A stretch of 64,000 nt of DNA, from assembly GCA_002835675.1 (NCBI GenBank), contig PIZR01000002.1:907878-971877 (forward strand), written 5' to 3'. The translations under genes were made by a program, and so were the position numbers. Origin of the DNA: Bacillus sp. BA3 (GTDB lineage: Bacteria > Bacillota > Bacilli > Bacillales > DSM-1321). Positions 25,585 through 35,436 of the stretch are shown piece after piece. Under the pieces are notes generated by a model. That model ran no database searches. It was not told the DNA's origin and saw nothing but the letters and a program-made list of their open reading frames with translations. Numbering within the stretch: the first letter of the stretch is position 1; every line of letters starts with the position of its first letter.

Positions 25585-25716
25585 GTTGATTGGAACGTAA
25601 GGCGCGAGACTCCTGCGGGAATAGCGAGTCCAAGGGAGACCCCACAGGCGCAAGGCGCCGAGGAGGCTCCGGACCGCCCGCGGAAAGCGAGTGCCTGAAG
25701 TGGAAATCAACGTTCC
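25585..25716 (+). repeat. GC-rich structured element A3
   Basis: Third tandem copy, with intact ends GTTGATTGGAACG and AATCAACGTTCC. It carries AGCGAGTCCAAGGGAG where A1 has the shorter AGCGAGGGGAG, as A5 does. Confidence 0.88.
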
Positions 25717-25810
25717 AAAGTAACATGTTCATTCGTCCTTTTCAGCTCCCTACCCTGTTACGGATTTCCCATCAAGTTGAAATAAAATCAGAATAAAACC
25801 AATAAAAATT

Positions 25811-25885
25811 TTGACTTACTGTCAAAAATGATGTACATTACCTAATGGGCGAACAATTTTAATAAATAAATATAAAAATATTCGT
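25811..25885 (+). promoter_or_regulatory. guaC promoter with possible PurR box
   Basis: TTGACT (25811-25816), 17 bases, then TACATT (25834-25839) form a good SigA promoter. Just downstream, GGGCGAACAATT (about 25848-25859) resembles the PurR box core CCGAACWWT, and ATATTCGTAT about 20 bases later could be the opposing half. B. subtilis guaC (yumD) is in the PurR regulon. The promoter is clear; the PurR sites are weak. Confidence 0.6.
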
Positions 25886-25902
25886 ATATAGAGGTGCATA
25901 AC

Positions 25903-26886
25903 ATGGAAAACGTGTTTGATTATGAAGATATTCAATTAATTCCTGCAAAATGTGTAGTAAATAGCCGTTCTGAGTGTGATACATCCGTTACTTTGGGTAA
26001 GCATACATTCAAGTTACCTGTAGTACCTGCCAATATGCAAACGATCATTGATGAAAAGATTGCCATTTACTTGGCTGAAAACGGTTACTTTTATGTAATG
26101 CATCGTTTTGAGCCAGAAAAACGAGTGACTTTCATTAAAGACATGCATTCACGAGAATTGATCGCTTCCATCAGCGTCGGCGTTAAAGAAGAAGAATACG
26201 GTTTCATCGAACAGTTATCGAATGACAACATTGTGCCTGAATACATTACGATAGATATTGCACACGGACATTCCAATGCCGTGATAAAGATGATACAGCA
26301 TATTAAAAAACATTTACCTGAAAGTTTTGTCATTGCAGGAAATGTGGGAACTCCTGAAGCGGTACGGGAATTGGAACATGCCGGTGCAGATGCTACAAAG
26401 GTGGGCATTGGACCAGGTAAAGTATGCATCACTAAAATCAAGACTGGATTTGGAACGGGCGGCTGGCAATTAGCTGCACTTCGCTGGTGTGCAAAAGCGG
26501 CAAGCAAGCCAATCATTGCTGACGGCGGCATTCGCACGAACGGTGATATTGCTAAATCAGTTAGATTTGGCGCTTCGATGGTTATGATCGGTTCACTATT
26601 TGCCGGACATGAGGAATCTCCAGGTCAAACGATCGAGAAAGATGGAAAGGCCTTTAAAGAATACTTTGGTTCAGCTTCAGAATTCCAAAAAGGTGAAAAG
26701 AAAAACGTTGAAGGCAAAAAGATGTTTGTCGAGCACAAAGGATCTTTGGAAGATACGTTGAAGGAAATGGAACAAGATCTTCAGTCTTCCATTTCATATG
26801 CAGGTGGTACCAAGTTGGAAGCCATCAGGAATGTGGATTATGTGGTCGTTAAGAATTCAATCTTTAACGGTGACAAAGTTTATTAA
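25903..26886 (+). CDS. guaC: GMP reductase
   Basis: A 327-residue IMPDH/GMPR-family enzyme that deaminates GMP to IMP with NADPH, linking guanine salvage to adenine nucleotides. Seen: [16 protein letters not shown] at the start, [14 protein letters not shown], the catalytic loop [24 protein letters not shown], and [13 protein letters not shown]. No CBS domains, and the length matches GMP reductase (B. subtilis 326) rather than IMPDH. ATG at 25903 with AGAGGTG upstream; a GTG three codons earlier is unlikely. Confidence 0.95.
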   Translation: MENVFDYEDIQLIPAKCVVNSRSECDTSVTLGKHTFKLPVVPANMQTIIDEKIAIYLAENGYFYVMHRFEPEKRVTFIKDMHSRELIASISVGVKEEEYGFIEQLSNDNIVPEYITIDIAHGHSNAVIKMIQHIKKHLPESFVIAGNVGTPEAVRELEHAGADATKVGIGPGKVCITKIKTGFGTGGWQLAALRWCAKAASKPIIADGGIRTNGDIAKSVRFGASMVMIGSLFAGHEESPGQTIEKDGKAFKEYFGSASEFQKGEKKNVEGKKMFVEHKGSLEDTLKEMEQDLQSSISYAGGTKLEAIRNVDYVVVKNSIFNGDKVY

Positions 26887-26898
26887 GAAGTAACGTAA

Positions 26899-26936
26899 AA
26901 AAAACGGCCTAATCAATGGATTAGGCCGTTTTTTTA
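26899..26936. terminator. Bidirectional terminator between guaC and phnA-type gene
   Basis: AAAACGGCCTAATC pairs with GATTAGGCCGTTTT around AATG. Runs of A before and T after make it work for both converging genes. Confidence 0.93.
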
Positions 26937-26937
26937 A

Positions 26938-27279
26938 TTATACCTTTTTAACAAATTGGGATTTTAATTTCATTGCACCAAAACCATCAATCTTACAATC
27001 AATATCATGATCTCCATCAACTAGACGGATGCTTTTGACTTTAGTGCCCATTTTTAAGACGGATGAGCTCCCTTTCACTTTAAGGTCCTTGATTACCGTA
27101 ACGGTATCACCATCGTTCAAGGCATTTCCATTAGCATCTTTGATAACCTTCTTTTGATCACCATTTTCCGTTTCCGCTTCCACCGTCCACTCATGAGCGC
27201 ATTCCGGGCAAACAAAAAGACTTCCGTCTTCGTATGTATATTCTGAATCACATGCAGGGCAATTAGGAAAATCAGACAT
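26938..27279 (-). CDS. phnA: PhnA/YjdM-family zinc-ribbon protein
   Basis: A 113-residue protein: an N-terminal zinc ribbon ([25 protein letters not shown]) followed by the PhnA domain ([45 protein letters not shown]). The name is historical: in E. coli it was linked to alkylphosphonate use but is not part of C-P lyase, and its function is unknown. Its presence 2 kb from the phn locus is probably chance. The start is ATG at 27279 with GGAGGAAG before it; the frame runs ten codons further. Confidence 0.9.
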   Translation of the reverse strand: MSDFPNCPACDSEYTYEDGSLFVCPECAHEWTVEAETENGDQKKVIKDANGNALNDGDTVTVIKDLKVKGSSSVLKMGTKVKSIRLVDGDHDIDCKIDGFGAMKLKSQFVKKV

Positions 27280-27435
27280 AATTTCACTTCCTCCATTCGT
27301 TATTCCCAATTTTAATATAATACTGGTTTACATACAACCAGTAGGCTATACTGCTCCTGTTCCCCCCTTCCTCTAGAACCTATAAAGGTTTTACTATATA
27401 CTTTTAAGAAAAAGCTGGAAAGTGCGGTGAATCCA

Positions 27436-28125
27436 TTGTTTAAACTTCTATTGATAGAGGATGATACGACGTTATTCAATGAAATTAAAGATAGATTGGC
27501 GCAATGGTCTTATGATATTTACGGAATTGGCGATTTTAGTAAAGTGGTTCAGGAATTCACGGACATAAAACCTGATTTGGTCATCATTGATATACAGTTG
27601 CCGAAGTTTGATGGATTTCATTGGTGCAGAATGATCCGGGCCCATTCCAATGTTCCCATCATCTTTTTATCATCACGCGATCATCCGACCGACATGGTGA
27701 TGTCCATGCAGCTTGGAGCTGATGATTTTATCCAGAAGCCTTTTCATTTCGATGTACTCATCGCAAAAATACAGGCCACCCTCCGCCGGGTATATAATTA
27801 CAATACCGAAAAAATCGAATTGAAAACCTGGTGCGGCGCAACTGTGGATTATGAGAAGAACACGGTATCGGCCGAGACTGGTACAATCGAATTGACGAAA
27901 AATGAAATTTTCATCTTGAAAAAGCTCATTGAACAGAAAAATAAGATCGTAAGCCGCGAAGAGTTGATCAACAGCTTATGGGATGACAAACGTTTCATAA
28001 GCGATAACACCCTTACAGTGAATGTGAACCGTTTACGAAAGAGGTTGGATGAACTGGGTTTAGGACATTTTATCGAAACGAAGGTCGGACAGGGCTATAT
28101 CGCCGTAGAAGAGGCAAATGCATGA
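27436..28125 (+). CDS. bceR: OmpR-family response regulator, BceR-like
   Basis: A 229-residue regulator with receiver domain (LLLIEDD, phospho-acceptor D in LVIIDIQLP, LSSRDHPTD, K in FIQKPFH) and C-terminal winged helix (LTKNEIFILKKLIEQ, NTLTVNVNRLRKRL). BceR-type regulators switch on peptide-antibiotic detoxification transporters. I start at TTG 27436 (MFKLLLIEDD) with GCGGTGA 5 bases upstream, which matches family N-termini; a GTG at 27427 is the alternative. It overlaps the kinase gene by 4 bases. Confidence 0.88.
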   Translation: MFKLLLIEDDTTLFNEIKDRLAQWSYDIYGIGDFSKVVQEFTDIKPDLVIIDIQLPKFDGFHWCRMIRAHSNVPIIFLSSRDHPTDMVMSMQLGADDFIQKPFHFDVLIAKIQATLRRVYNYNTEKIELKTWCGATVDYEKNTVSAETGTIELTKNEIFILKKLIEQKNKIVSREELINSLWDDKRFISDNTLTVNVNRLRKRLDELGLGHFIETKVGQGYIAVEEANA

Positions 28126-29126
28126 TCAGAAAATATCTCATGGAAAGGTTCAGCTGGATCACATTCTACATAATTCTTCATCTATTCATTATCTTTGTCG
28201 CTTATCTTGATTCGGCTATTCCGTTAAAGCCAATACTGTATATTGCCTTTTTATCATTGCTCATGTTCAGTATCTTTTTGATTTTCCGCTATAAAAAAGA
28301 AACTTCCTTTTATAAAAGTCTAGAAGCGCGGGAAGACAACCTGGATATAACGAATATAGCCGAACCAGAGAGCCCTTTCGAAAAAATCATAGAAAACAGC
28401 ATCATTAACCAAACCGAAGTATTGAAGCAATCCGCAGCAATTGGCCGAATGACTTTAGAGCAGGAGAAGGATGAATTATTATCTTGGATTCATGAAGTGA
28501 AGACACCATTGACAGCAATGCATTTAATGATTGACCGCTTGGATGATGAATTGCTGAAATCGCATTTGACTTATGAGTGGCTGCGCATTCACCTTCTTCT
28601 TGATCAGCAGCTCCATCAAAGGCGCATGCCTTTCATCGAAAATGATTTGTATATAGAGAAAACCGATTTGGAAACAATAATCTTTGATGAGATTAAAACG
28701 CTGCAATCATGGTGCATTCAAAAAGGGATCGGCTTCGACATACAATTGGATGTAACCGAAGTGCTTACTGATGCCAAATGGCTGGCCTTCATCATGAGAC
28801 AGCTCTTGACCAACTCCATTAAATACAGTGAAAACTCAGATATTACGATATATAGCCATGAACAAGCCGGACAAACGGTTCTTGAAGTCCAGGATTCCGG
28901 ACGGGGCATTGACCCAAAGGATTTATCCCGCATATTTGATAAAGGATTTACCTCCACGACAAACCATCATGACAATGCGGCAACCGGCATGGGGTTGTAT
29001 TTAACCAAGAATGCGGCCGAGTCCCTATTCATCTCCATTGATGTTAAATCAGAGCTTGGAACCGGGACGACCGTTACCTTGACCTTCCCAAAAAGAAATG
29101 ATTTCGTGAATATCACAAGCATGTGA
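28122..29126 (+). CDS. bceS: Intramembrane-sensing histidine kinase, BceS-like
   Basis: A 334-residue kinase with two N-terminal membrane segments (about 12-29 and 37-55) and almost no external loop, the form of intramembrane-sensing kinases that read their partner transporter. H box: [18 protein letters not shown]-binding G boxes: [19 protein letters not shown] and [14 protein letters not shown]. The ATGA overlap with the regulator shows coupling. Confidence 0.9.
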   Translation: MIRKYLMERFSWITFYIILHLFIIFVAYLDSAIPLKPILYIAFLSLLMFSIFLIFRYKKETSFYKSLEAREDNLDITNIAEPESPFEKIIENSIINQTEVLKQSAAIGRMTLEQEKDELLSWIHEVKTPLTAMHLMIDRLDDELLKSHLTYEWLRIHLLLDQQLHQRRMPFIENDLYIEKTDLETIIFDEIKTLQSWCIQKGIGFDIQLDVTEVLTDAKWLAFIMRQLLTNSIKYSENSDITIYSHEQAGQTVLEVQDSGRGIDPKDLSRIFDKGFTSTTNHHDNAATGMGLYLTKNAAESLFISIDVKSELGTGTTVTLTFPKRNDFVNITSM

Positions 29127-29144
29127 CAAAAGTGTCACATGCTT
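29117..29144 (+). promoter_or_regulatory. BceR-type operator / hairpin before bceA
   Basis: TGACA-AAAG-TGTCA (29124-29137) lies inside a longer palindrome AAGCATG...CATGCTT that overlaps the kinase stop. BceR and PsdR regulators bind TNACA-N4-TGTNA repeats. A TATAAT at 29191-29196 lies about 60 bases downstream with no -35, as in activator-dependent promoters. The same hairpin, followed by TTTTATTC, may also slow transcripts from bceRS. Confidence 0.75.
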
Positions 29145-29226
29145 TTATTCTTTGTTCGTCCAAACGAAGGAAAAGAAATACATGGCCTTTTATAATGAGG
29201 ATATAGAAAAAAAGGAGTGTATCCAA

Positions 29227-29988
29227 ATGAATATATTAGAAGCGAAAAAAATCCATAAAAGCTATGGTAATAAATTCAATAAACAAGAAGTATTAAAGGG
29301 TCTCGATATAAGCATACAAGAAGGTGAATTCGTAAGTATCATGGGTGCTTCCGGTTCAGGAAAAACTACTTTGCTGAATGTCCTTTCCTCGATCGATAAA
29401 ATCAGCAACGGCACCATTACGATCGATGGAAAAGAGATTTCAGGGATGAAAGAAAAGAATTTGGCCGAATTCCGGAAAAACCATCTAGGCTTCATCTTCC
29501 AGGAATATAACCTATTGGACACACTGACTGTCAAAGAAAATATCCTTTTGCCCTTATCCATTACAAAAACGCCCGCTAATGAAGCGGCACAAAAGTTTGA
29601 TAGCGTGGCGAAGGAACTGGGCATATATGAAGTGAAGGATAAATACCCAAATGAAATTTCCGGTGGTCAAAAACAGCGTACGTCTGCAGCACGGGCTTTC
29701 ATCCATGATCCAAGCATCATATTTGCCGATGAACCGACTGGGGCGCTTGATTCAAAATCAGCTTCCGATTTACTGAACAAACTGAGCGAAATGAATAAAA
29801 AGCGCAAAGCGACCATCATCATGGTAACCCATGATCCAGTGGCGGCCAGTTATTGCAGCCGAGTCATTTTCATTAAAGATGGTCAAATATATACACAATT
29901 GAATAAAGGTGAAGAATCCAGACAAACCTTCTTCAAGGACATCATGAAAACACAAGGTGTATTGGGAGGGGTTCAAAATGAGCATTAA
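29227..29988 (+). CDS. bceA: Peptide-antibiotic detoxification ABC transporter ATPase, BceA-like
   Basis: A 253-residue MacB/LolD-type ATPase: Walker [10 protein letters not shown] near residue 43, Q-loop [10 protein letters not shown], signature [15 protein letters not shown], Walker [17 protein letters not shown]. It pairs with the next gene to remove or shield against cell-wall-active peptides such as bacitracin; the actual drug range is unknown. ATG at 29227 with AAGGAG; a longer frame back to 29152 lacks support. It overlaps bceB by 11 bases. Confidence 0.92.
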   Translation: MNILEAKKIHKSYGNKFNKQEVLKGLDISIQEGEFVSIMGASGSGKTTLLNVLSSIDKISNGTITIDGKEISGMKEKNLAEFRKNHLGFIFQEYNLLDTLTVKENILLPLSITKTPANEAAQKFDSVAKELGIYEVKDKYPNEISGGQKQRTSAARAFIHDPSIIFADEPTGALDSKSASDLLNKLSEMNKKRKATIIMVTHDPVAASYCSRVIFIKDGQIYTQLNKGEESRQTFFKDIMKTQGVLGGVQNEH

Positions 29989-31924
29989 TCAACTCATCTT
30001 GCGAAATCTGAAGAAAAATCTGAAGAACTATTATCTGTATGTGTTTGCCCTGGTCTTCAGCGCTTCCCTTTACTTTGCTTTTGTCACCTTGCAATATGAC
30101 CCATCGCTGGATGAAGCGGAGGGTACGGTGAAAGGGGCCGCCTCCATCAAGGCTGCATCGATCCTGCTTGTTGCGATTGTTTCCATATTCCTTTTATATG
30201 CCAATAGCATTTTCATAAAAAGACGCAGTAAAGAAATTGGCTTATTCCAATTGATAGGCATGACGAAGAACAGGATATTCCGTATCCTGAGTGTGGAAAA
30301 CCTGATCCTGTATTTCTGTTCCGTATTCCTCGGAATCTTTGTAGGGTTTGCCGCTTCAAAATTGATCATCATGATACTATTTAAAATAATGGGTGTCCAG
30401 GCGATCGCGACTCTTAAATTTTCTTTTCAGCCGCTAGTGCAAACCTTGCTCGTTTTTAGCGCCATCTATCTTTTAATCATGTTGATGAATTATACCTTTA
30501 TTAAAAGGCAAACCATTCTATCATTATTTAGAGTGACTTCAATGACGGAAGGAAAAGTGAAAAAGGTTTCGATGTTCGAAATGATCCTCGGGATATTCGG
30601 GATCATCCTGATCATTGCTGGCTATGTCGTTTCATCCAAATTATTCGATGGAGCTTTTACAGAGATGACCGAGCTTTTTATGGCCATGATATTCATTTTG
30701 GCAACCGTCATCATCGGTACCTATCTGTTCTATAAAGGATCCGTAAGCTTCATCTTTAATATCATCCGTAAAAAGAAAAATGGCTATTTGAACATTAATG
30801 AAGTATTGTCCCTTTCATCCATCATGTTCCGGATGAAATCGAATGCGATATTATTGACGATCATCACGACCGTTTCCGCTTTGGCGATCGGGTTATTATC
30901 ATTAAGCTATATCTCCTACTACTCAGCGGAGAAAATGGCACAAAGCAGTATCCCCACCGATTTTTCGATGACGGATAAGGGAGATGCGAATACATTCAAA
31001 AAAGCTTTATCCGACAGTAAAATTGATTATGACGAAAAGGTGATCGATGTCATTCAAGTGGATGTCAATGTAAAGGAAATTATGGAGACTAGCCTCGAAG
31101 GAGTGAACTTTGATCCCGACATCATGACCGTTCCCGTCATCAGTGATGAATCCGTTAAAGGAATCAACCTCGCTGAAGATGAGACCCTTTTCAGCGGATA
31201 CAGTAATATGATGGAGAAGGTCATGTCCTTGAAGGATTCCGGAAAGATTGAACTGAAGGGCAAAAATGAAGTCATTCCGCAAACATATATGGGATTGAAT
31301 GATGATACCTTCCTGTCCTATTACTTTACGAACGGCGGATTGCCCGTAGCCATTGTAGACCAAACGATATTCGACCGTTTGAAAAAGGATGTCGACCCGA
31401 AAATCCAAAAAGTTTCTTCTGTTAATATCGGCATTGATGTGAAGGATGAAGCTGAACTTGAAAAAGCGAATGATCTATTCAATAAAATGAGTTTTAAAGA
31501 AGAACATGTGAATGATTCCCAATTTGAAATGTTCAACACCCAGAAGAAGAACATGGGGCTTATCATGTTCATCGTCGGATTCTTAGGGTTAACCTTCCTC
31601 ATCACATCCGGCTGTATCCTATATTTCAAACAAATGGATGAAAGTGAAGGTGAAAAATCCAATTATACTATCTTAAGAAAACTGGGATTCACGCGTGGTG
31701 ACTTACTAAGGGGAATCCAAGCAAAACAAGTTTTCAATTTCGGCATTCCTTTAGTCGTCGGACTGCTTCACAGTTATTTCGCAGTCCAATCAGGATGGTT
31801 CTTATTCGGGACCGAAGTTTGGACACCGATGATCATCGTTATGGCATTATACACGGCATTGTATTCGATCTTCGGAATCCTATCCGTATTTCATTACAAG
31901 AAGGTCATTAAAGAATCTCTATAA
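29978..31924 (+). CDS. bceB: ABC transporter permease, BceB-like
   Basis: A 648-residue permease with ten predicted membrane segments and a large external region of about 200 residues between the seventh and eighth (from about [15 protein letters not shown] to [10 protein letters not shown]). This is the BceB hallmark and the sensor part that talks to BceS. FtsX-like segments flank it. GGGAGGGG precedes the ATG at 29978. With the kinase, regulator and ATPase it forms a flux-sensing resistance module. Confidence 0.92.
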   Translation: MSINQLILRNLKKNLKNYYLYVFALVFSASLYFAFVTLQYDPSLDEAEGTVKGAASIKAASILLVAIVSIFLLYANSIFIKRRSKEIGLFQLIGMTKNRIFRILSVENLILYFCSVFLGIFVGFAASKLIIMILFKIMGVQAIATLKFSFQPLVQTLLVFSAIYLLIMLMNYTFIKRQTILSLFRVTSMTEGKVKKVSMFEMILGIFGIILIIAGYVVSSKLFDGAFTEMTELFMAMIFILATVIIGTYLFYKGSVSFIFNIIRKKKNGYLNINEVLSLSSIMFRMKSNAILLTIITTVSALAIGLLSLSYISYYSAEKMAQSSIPTDFSMTDKGDANTFKKALSDSKIDYDEKVIDVIQVDVNVKEIMETSLEGVNFDPDIMTVPVISDESVKGINLAEDETLFSGYSNMMEKVMSLKDSGKIELKGKNEVIPQTYMGLNDDTFLSYYFTNGGLPVAIVDQTIFDRLKKDVDPKIQKVSSVNIGIDVKDEAELEKANDLFNKMSFKEEHVNDSQFEMFNTQKKNMGLIMFIVGFLGLTFLITSGCILYFKQMDESEGEKSNYTILRKLGFTRGDLLRGIQAKQVFNFGIPLVVGLLHSYFAVQSGWFLFGTEVWTPMIIVMALYTALYSIFGILSVFHYKKVIKESL

Positions 31925-31930
31925 ACTGCT

Positions 31931-31966
31931 AAAAGCTCCAGGGCCAATGAGGCCCTGGAGCTTTTT
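31931..31966. terminator. Bidirectional terminator after bceB
   Basis: AAAAGCTCCAGGGCC and GGCCCTGGAGCTTTTT pair around AATGA. It lies between converging bceB and the ferredoxin-NADP reductase gene. Confidence 0.95.
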
Positions 31967-31976
31967 CCGTTTCCCT

Positions 31977-33041
31977 TTAAAGTACCCCAGCCGGTTTCAT
32001 CATTTCTTTGATCAATTCCCTGTTGCGCTTTTTAAAGATTTCATTATGGGAAGAAACCATTCCCACTCCGTGAGCGTCAGGCTGGATATATTGCTTTGCC
32101 TTATTTACGGCATTTGCTGCATCTTGAAAAGTACCTGCTATCAGGTTCAATTTACCTTCATGACTTAAGATATCACCGGCAGCGTATATTCCATCCATCG
32201 AGGATTCACTTGAAGGAGTACCTTCAATATAATAATTGTCGGCTATGGCAATATCCACTTTACTATTTCGAAGCAGAGATGTATCACGCTCATAACCATG
32301 ATTGATGATGACTTCATCGATCGGCAAGTAAGAAACCTCTCCCGTTGCGTGATTCGTCAGTTCAACATGTTCAATTGATTCATGATCAGCGCAGGCGATC
32401 AGTTTTGTAATCGTCGTATTCAAGAAACAAACAGCAGAGCTTTCCATCAATTGCCTTGCTTGTGATTCATGACCTGCCAGACTATCTTTCCTGTATGTCA
32501 GATACACCTTTTTGGCGATGGGCTCCAATTCATTTGCCCAGTCTATTGCAGAATTCCCGCCGCCTGAAATGATCACCGTCTTATCCTTGAATCGATTGAA
32601 AGACTTAACAGTATAGTTTAAATTGGAGACTTCAAACCTTTCAGCCCCGTCTATTTCCAACTTTTGCGGATTCAGAATTCCGCCGCCAACCGCGACAATG
32701 ATCGTTTTGGAAAAGTGCATTTGCCCTGAAGCGCTATGTAAAACGAAGATACCTTCTTCATTACGTGTGATTGATTCCACTTTTTCATTCAAGACGACTG
32801 TTGGATTGAATGTTAAACCTTGCTCCACTAACTGCTCAATTAATTTTTCCCCAGTAGTGGGTGTCAGCCCTCCTACATCCCAAATCATTTTCTCTGGATA
32901 GACATGAATTTTCCCGCCTAGCCGTGGCTGGTATTCAATCAGTTTAACTTTCATTTCTCTAAGTCCGCTATAAAAAGTGGAGTAAAGACCTGCTGGCCCT
33001 CCCCCAATAACCGTTACATCAAATAAATCTTGCTGTTCCAT
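31977..33041 (-). CDS. ycgT: Ferredoxin/flavodoxin-NADP+ reductase, thioredoxin-reductase-like (YcgT/YumC type)
   Basis: A 354-residue two-dinucleotide-domain flavoprotein: FAD motif GGGPAGLYSTFYSG near residue 14, NADPH motif ISGGGNSAIDWA near 160, and AAGDI near 290. It lacks the CxxC of thioredoxin reductase, which marks it as ferredoxin-NADP reductase type 2. It supplies or drains electrons from ferredoxin or flavodoxin. A Fur-type box lies about 32 bases upstream, and B. subtilis ycgT is, as I recall, Fur regulated. GGGGAG precedes the ATG. Confidence 0.85.
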   Translation of the reverse strand: MEQQDLFDVTVIGGGPAGLYSTFYSGLREMKVKLIEYQPRLGGKIHVYPEKMIWDVGGLTPTTGEKLIEQLVEQGLTFNPTVVLNEKVESITRNEEGIFVLHSASGQMHFSKTIIVAVGGGILNPQKLEIDGAERFEVSNLNYTVKSFNRFKDKTVIISGGGNSAIDWANELEPIAKKVYLTYRKDSLAGHESQARQLMESSAVCFLNTTITKLIACADHESIEHVELTNHATGEVSYLPIDEVIINHGYERDTSLLRNSKVDIAIADNYYIEGTPSSESSMDGIYAAGDILSHEGKLNLIAGTFQDAANAVNKAKQYIQPDAHGVGMVSSHNEIFKKRNRELIKEMMKPAGVL

Positions 33042-33072
33042 TTACGTCCACTCCCCGGTAATCAAATGTGAT

Positions 33073-33087
33073 TGATTATCATTCTCA
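33073..33087 (-). promoter_or_regulatory. Putative Fur box before ferredoxin-NADP reductase gene
   Basis: The minus strand reads TGAGAATGATAATCA, 13 of 15 matches to the 7-1-7 Fur box TGATAATNATTATCA. It lies 32 bases before the start codon. Confidence 0.75.
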
Positions 33088-33130
33088 TTTAATCGTACAC
33101 TCTTTTCTCACTTTTTACAATATGGATTTA

Positions 33131-33172
33131 TTAAAAAACTCTGTTCATTTTAACAATCAACAGAGTTTTTTA
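33131..33172. terminator. Terminator downstream of adeR
   Basis: TTAAAAAACTCTGTT pairs with the rightward AACAGAGTTTTTTAA around a 12-base loop. It lies 3' of the PucR-type gene and could act on either strand. The 33173-33350 stretch is AT-rich and has no gene. Confidence 0.78.
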
Positions 33173-33350
33173 ATTCCAATCACTAAAAACTTACCATTCA
33201 TTAAGTACGTATGAATGATAAGTGGAGTATTACAATTAGAATGTAAAATTAGATTAAAAATGGAATAAGGGTATGGGACGTCAATGAATATTATTGCTAA
33301 ATTATTTTTATCCTCGGTCTTAACATCGCCCCGTGGTTGGCGGTTGATAA

Positions 33351-34991
33351 CTACTTCGTAGGTACTTCCACTTGCTGTATAAGTTGATATGCTTTCAAAG
33401 CCATTTCAACGTTTAATCTGTTCTCCGGCATATCAAAATCAAGATCAAGAATCTTTTTTATCTTTTCCAGCCGATGATAGAGTGTTTGTCTTACAACATG
33501 TAATTTTTGAGCAGTAAGCTTCTTTGAGCGATCAAGCTCAAAGTATTTTGCTAAAGTCAGAAGCAATTCCGTTCCATACTCCTTATCATAGGATATTAAA
33601 GGAGAGAGATAGTCTTCAATAAAATGTGCTGTATCTTGATCATGCTGAATTAATTGTATCAATCGAAAGATGCCAAGGTCTTCGTAAAAGGCACTTGTCG
33701 AAAACATACGATAATTTAAAGCTAACTGCGCTTCTCGATAACCAGTATGAGCATCCAAAAGTAACTGGTATTGTCGCCCAACGCCTATACGGATTTGGCT
33801 AGATTCACCTTCTTTAACATATAGCAACGCATTGATCACTTTCAAGAAGCGTGCCTTAGAGGAATCGGCAGTTCCAAGATCAATAGCTAATACAATAATC
33901 TGATTTCTTACAGATGTGATATAGGGTGTAAAAGAATATTTTGCGAACCCAGACCGAATTTTTAAAGAATAATGATAAATAGCGGATTCATTTTCTTCAT
34001 CCGATAAACCTAATGAAGACGGATGAAAAACATCTTCGATATCAATGATTGCAATTCGATAATGTATAGAAGCGCGCTTCGATTTTAAAGAAATAAATCC
34101 CCTTGCCTGTTCCTCATTATTGATGCGTCTATTAAGTAAATCATTTAGCCATGTAGATTCTAAACGTAATCGTTTTTCATCCAAATAATGTTTGCGCAAT
34201 AAGTCTTGTGAGATTGCTAGAGAAGCACGATCAAGGATTAGGAAATCAAATTCATCCGATTCACGATCTAAAACCATAACAAGGTACGCCCAGATTTGAT
34301 CCATTGCTCCGATCGGTTGGAGAAGAATAGTATGGTTTAATGCCTTCCATTCAACGGGCGAATCATTTGTAATTCGGTCATGCCAGTGTTCTTTATCTTC
34401 ATAAATCGTGTGAAGTAGCTTTTCCATAAATTCATTTTTCAATCCTGGAATGGAAAAAGGTGTTCCTTCTATAGGAAGATAGATTATTGGTGCTTCTGTC
34501 TTCTGTTGCAACAACTTTAAAATATTTGATAACCCATGAGTAGCGAGTGACAAAGAATGGAACTTTCTGGAAACGGAATCTAGTGTAACCAACTTCTCAT
34601 GATGAGCATTAATGATAAACGAATGTAGATCCTGTGCTATTTCGACGAAATTTATGAATTCTTTGAAAATAATAATCGGAAAGTTATACTCATTTGCCAT
34701 CTCGATCATTTCTTTAGGGACCTTGTCGAAGTGGTGTCCAAGTTCTATACATAAACATGAGGCGTTGCGTTCGATAAGATTTAACAAAAATGAAGTATTA
34801 GAGGAGTCTCTCCATTCAAACCCAAATCCGGTGGAGAGTATCAGTTCCCCTCCCTGAAAGATGGTATCATCAAAAAACGGAATTTCAAGGACATGTGTCC
34901 ATTTGACTTGACGGTGCAACCCGTTTGCCCCCGCAACTACCTCCGTCTTTGAAAAGAGTGAGCGCTTAAGAACATCTTGTACTGTAAGCAT
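33351..34991 (-). CDS. adeR: PucR-family transcriptional regulator, AdeR-like
   Basis: A 546-residue regulator. It has an N-terminal PucR domain (MLTVQDVLKRSLF, VLEIPFFDDTIFQGGELILSTGFG), a middle GGDEF-like CdaR region (about 290-420), and a C-terminal HTH_30 (LTLAKYFELDRSKKLTAQKLHVVRQTLYHRLEKIKKIL). In B. subtilis the PucR-type AdeR, divergent from ald, activates alanine dehydrogenase. The same arrangement is seen here, so I infer that role. AGGAGG stands before the ATG. Confidence 0.85.
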   Translation of the reverse strand: MLTVQDVLKRSLFSKTEVVAGANGLHRQVKWTHVLEIPFFDDTIFQGGELILSTGFGFEWRDSSNTSFLLNLIERNASCLCIELGHHFDKVPKEMIEMANEYNFPIIIFKEFINFVEIAQDLHSFIINAHHEKLVTLDSVSRKFHSLSLATHGLSNILKLLQQKTEAPIIYLPIEGTPFSIPGLKNEFMEKLLHTIYEDKEHWHDRITNDSPVEWKALNHTILLQPIGAMDQIWAYLVMVLDRESDEFDFLILDRASLAISQDLLRKHYLDEKRLRLESTWLNDLLNRRINNEEQARGFISLKSKRASIHYRIAIIDIEDVFHPSSLGLSDEENESAIYHYSLKIRSGFAKYSFTPYITSVRNQIIVLAIDLGTADSSKARFLKVINALLYVKEGESSQIRIGVGRQYQLLLDAHTGYREAQLALNYRMFSTSAFYEDLGIFRLIQLIQHDQDTAHFIEDYLSPLISYDKEYGTELLLTLAKYFELDRSKKLTAQKLHVVRQTLYHRLEKIKKILDLDFDMPENRLNVEMALKAYQLIQQVEVPTK

Positions 34992-35436
34992 ATGTACCTC
35001 CTCATTTAATAATGGTTAGCTGTATCATCTTATTATAACTATACTAGAAAGTCTAAGCCCATAAAATATGGTACCCTATCTCTGTTTAACCCCAAGTAAT
35101 GGGACCAATGTCTATAAGTAAGTTCTTTTACGTGCTTTGTTGAAAACCTTAATCAACCTGATAATCTATCATAATTCTCACCATTATTCATCAGTTATAT
35201 GTGTGCATGAACGGTGGAGTACTGAAACTTTAAACGACCAAAACATTCGATAAACAATGGAAAAACCATCACTTTTCACCAATGCTATATTCATAAAAGT
35301 ACAAAATGGCCAAAAGTGCTTGGTTAAAAAAAAACTAATATAAATTTAACCCCGTGTCTAATGAAAGGGTTATCATTTCCCTGTAAGATTTTAGAATGTT
35401 CAATAAATTAAATGCAATTAAAAAGGAGAATGAACA
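34992..35436. other. Divergent intergenic region adeR/ald
   Basis: A 445-base gap with no gene. It must hold both promoters and the activator site for ald. It is AT-rich with A-runs near 35328-35336. I could not pick out a clear operator or -35/-10 pair. Confidence 0.5.

Noticed and set aside
25194..25796. Overlapping short frames across the GC-rich repeats, with arginine- and glycine-rich products
   Set aside because: They arise from the repeated GC-rich DNA, run in several frames, lack ribosome sites and follow the repeat units rather than any protein family.
26938..27279. PhnA as part of the phosphonate pathway
   Set aside because: The family name is historical. PhnA/YjdM is a zinc-ribbon protein of unknown function; it lies in a separate unit behind a terminator.
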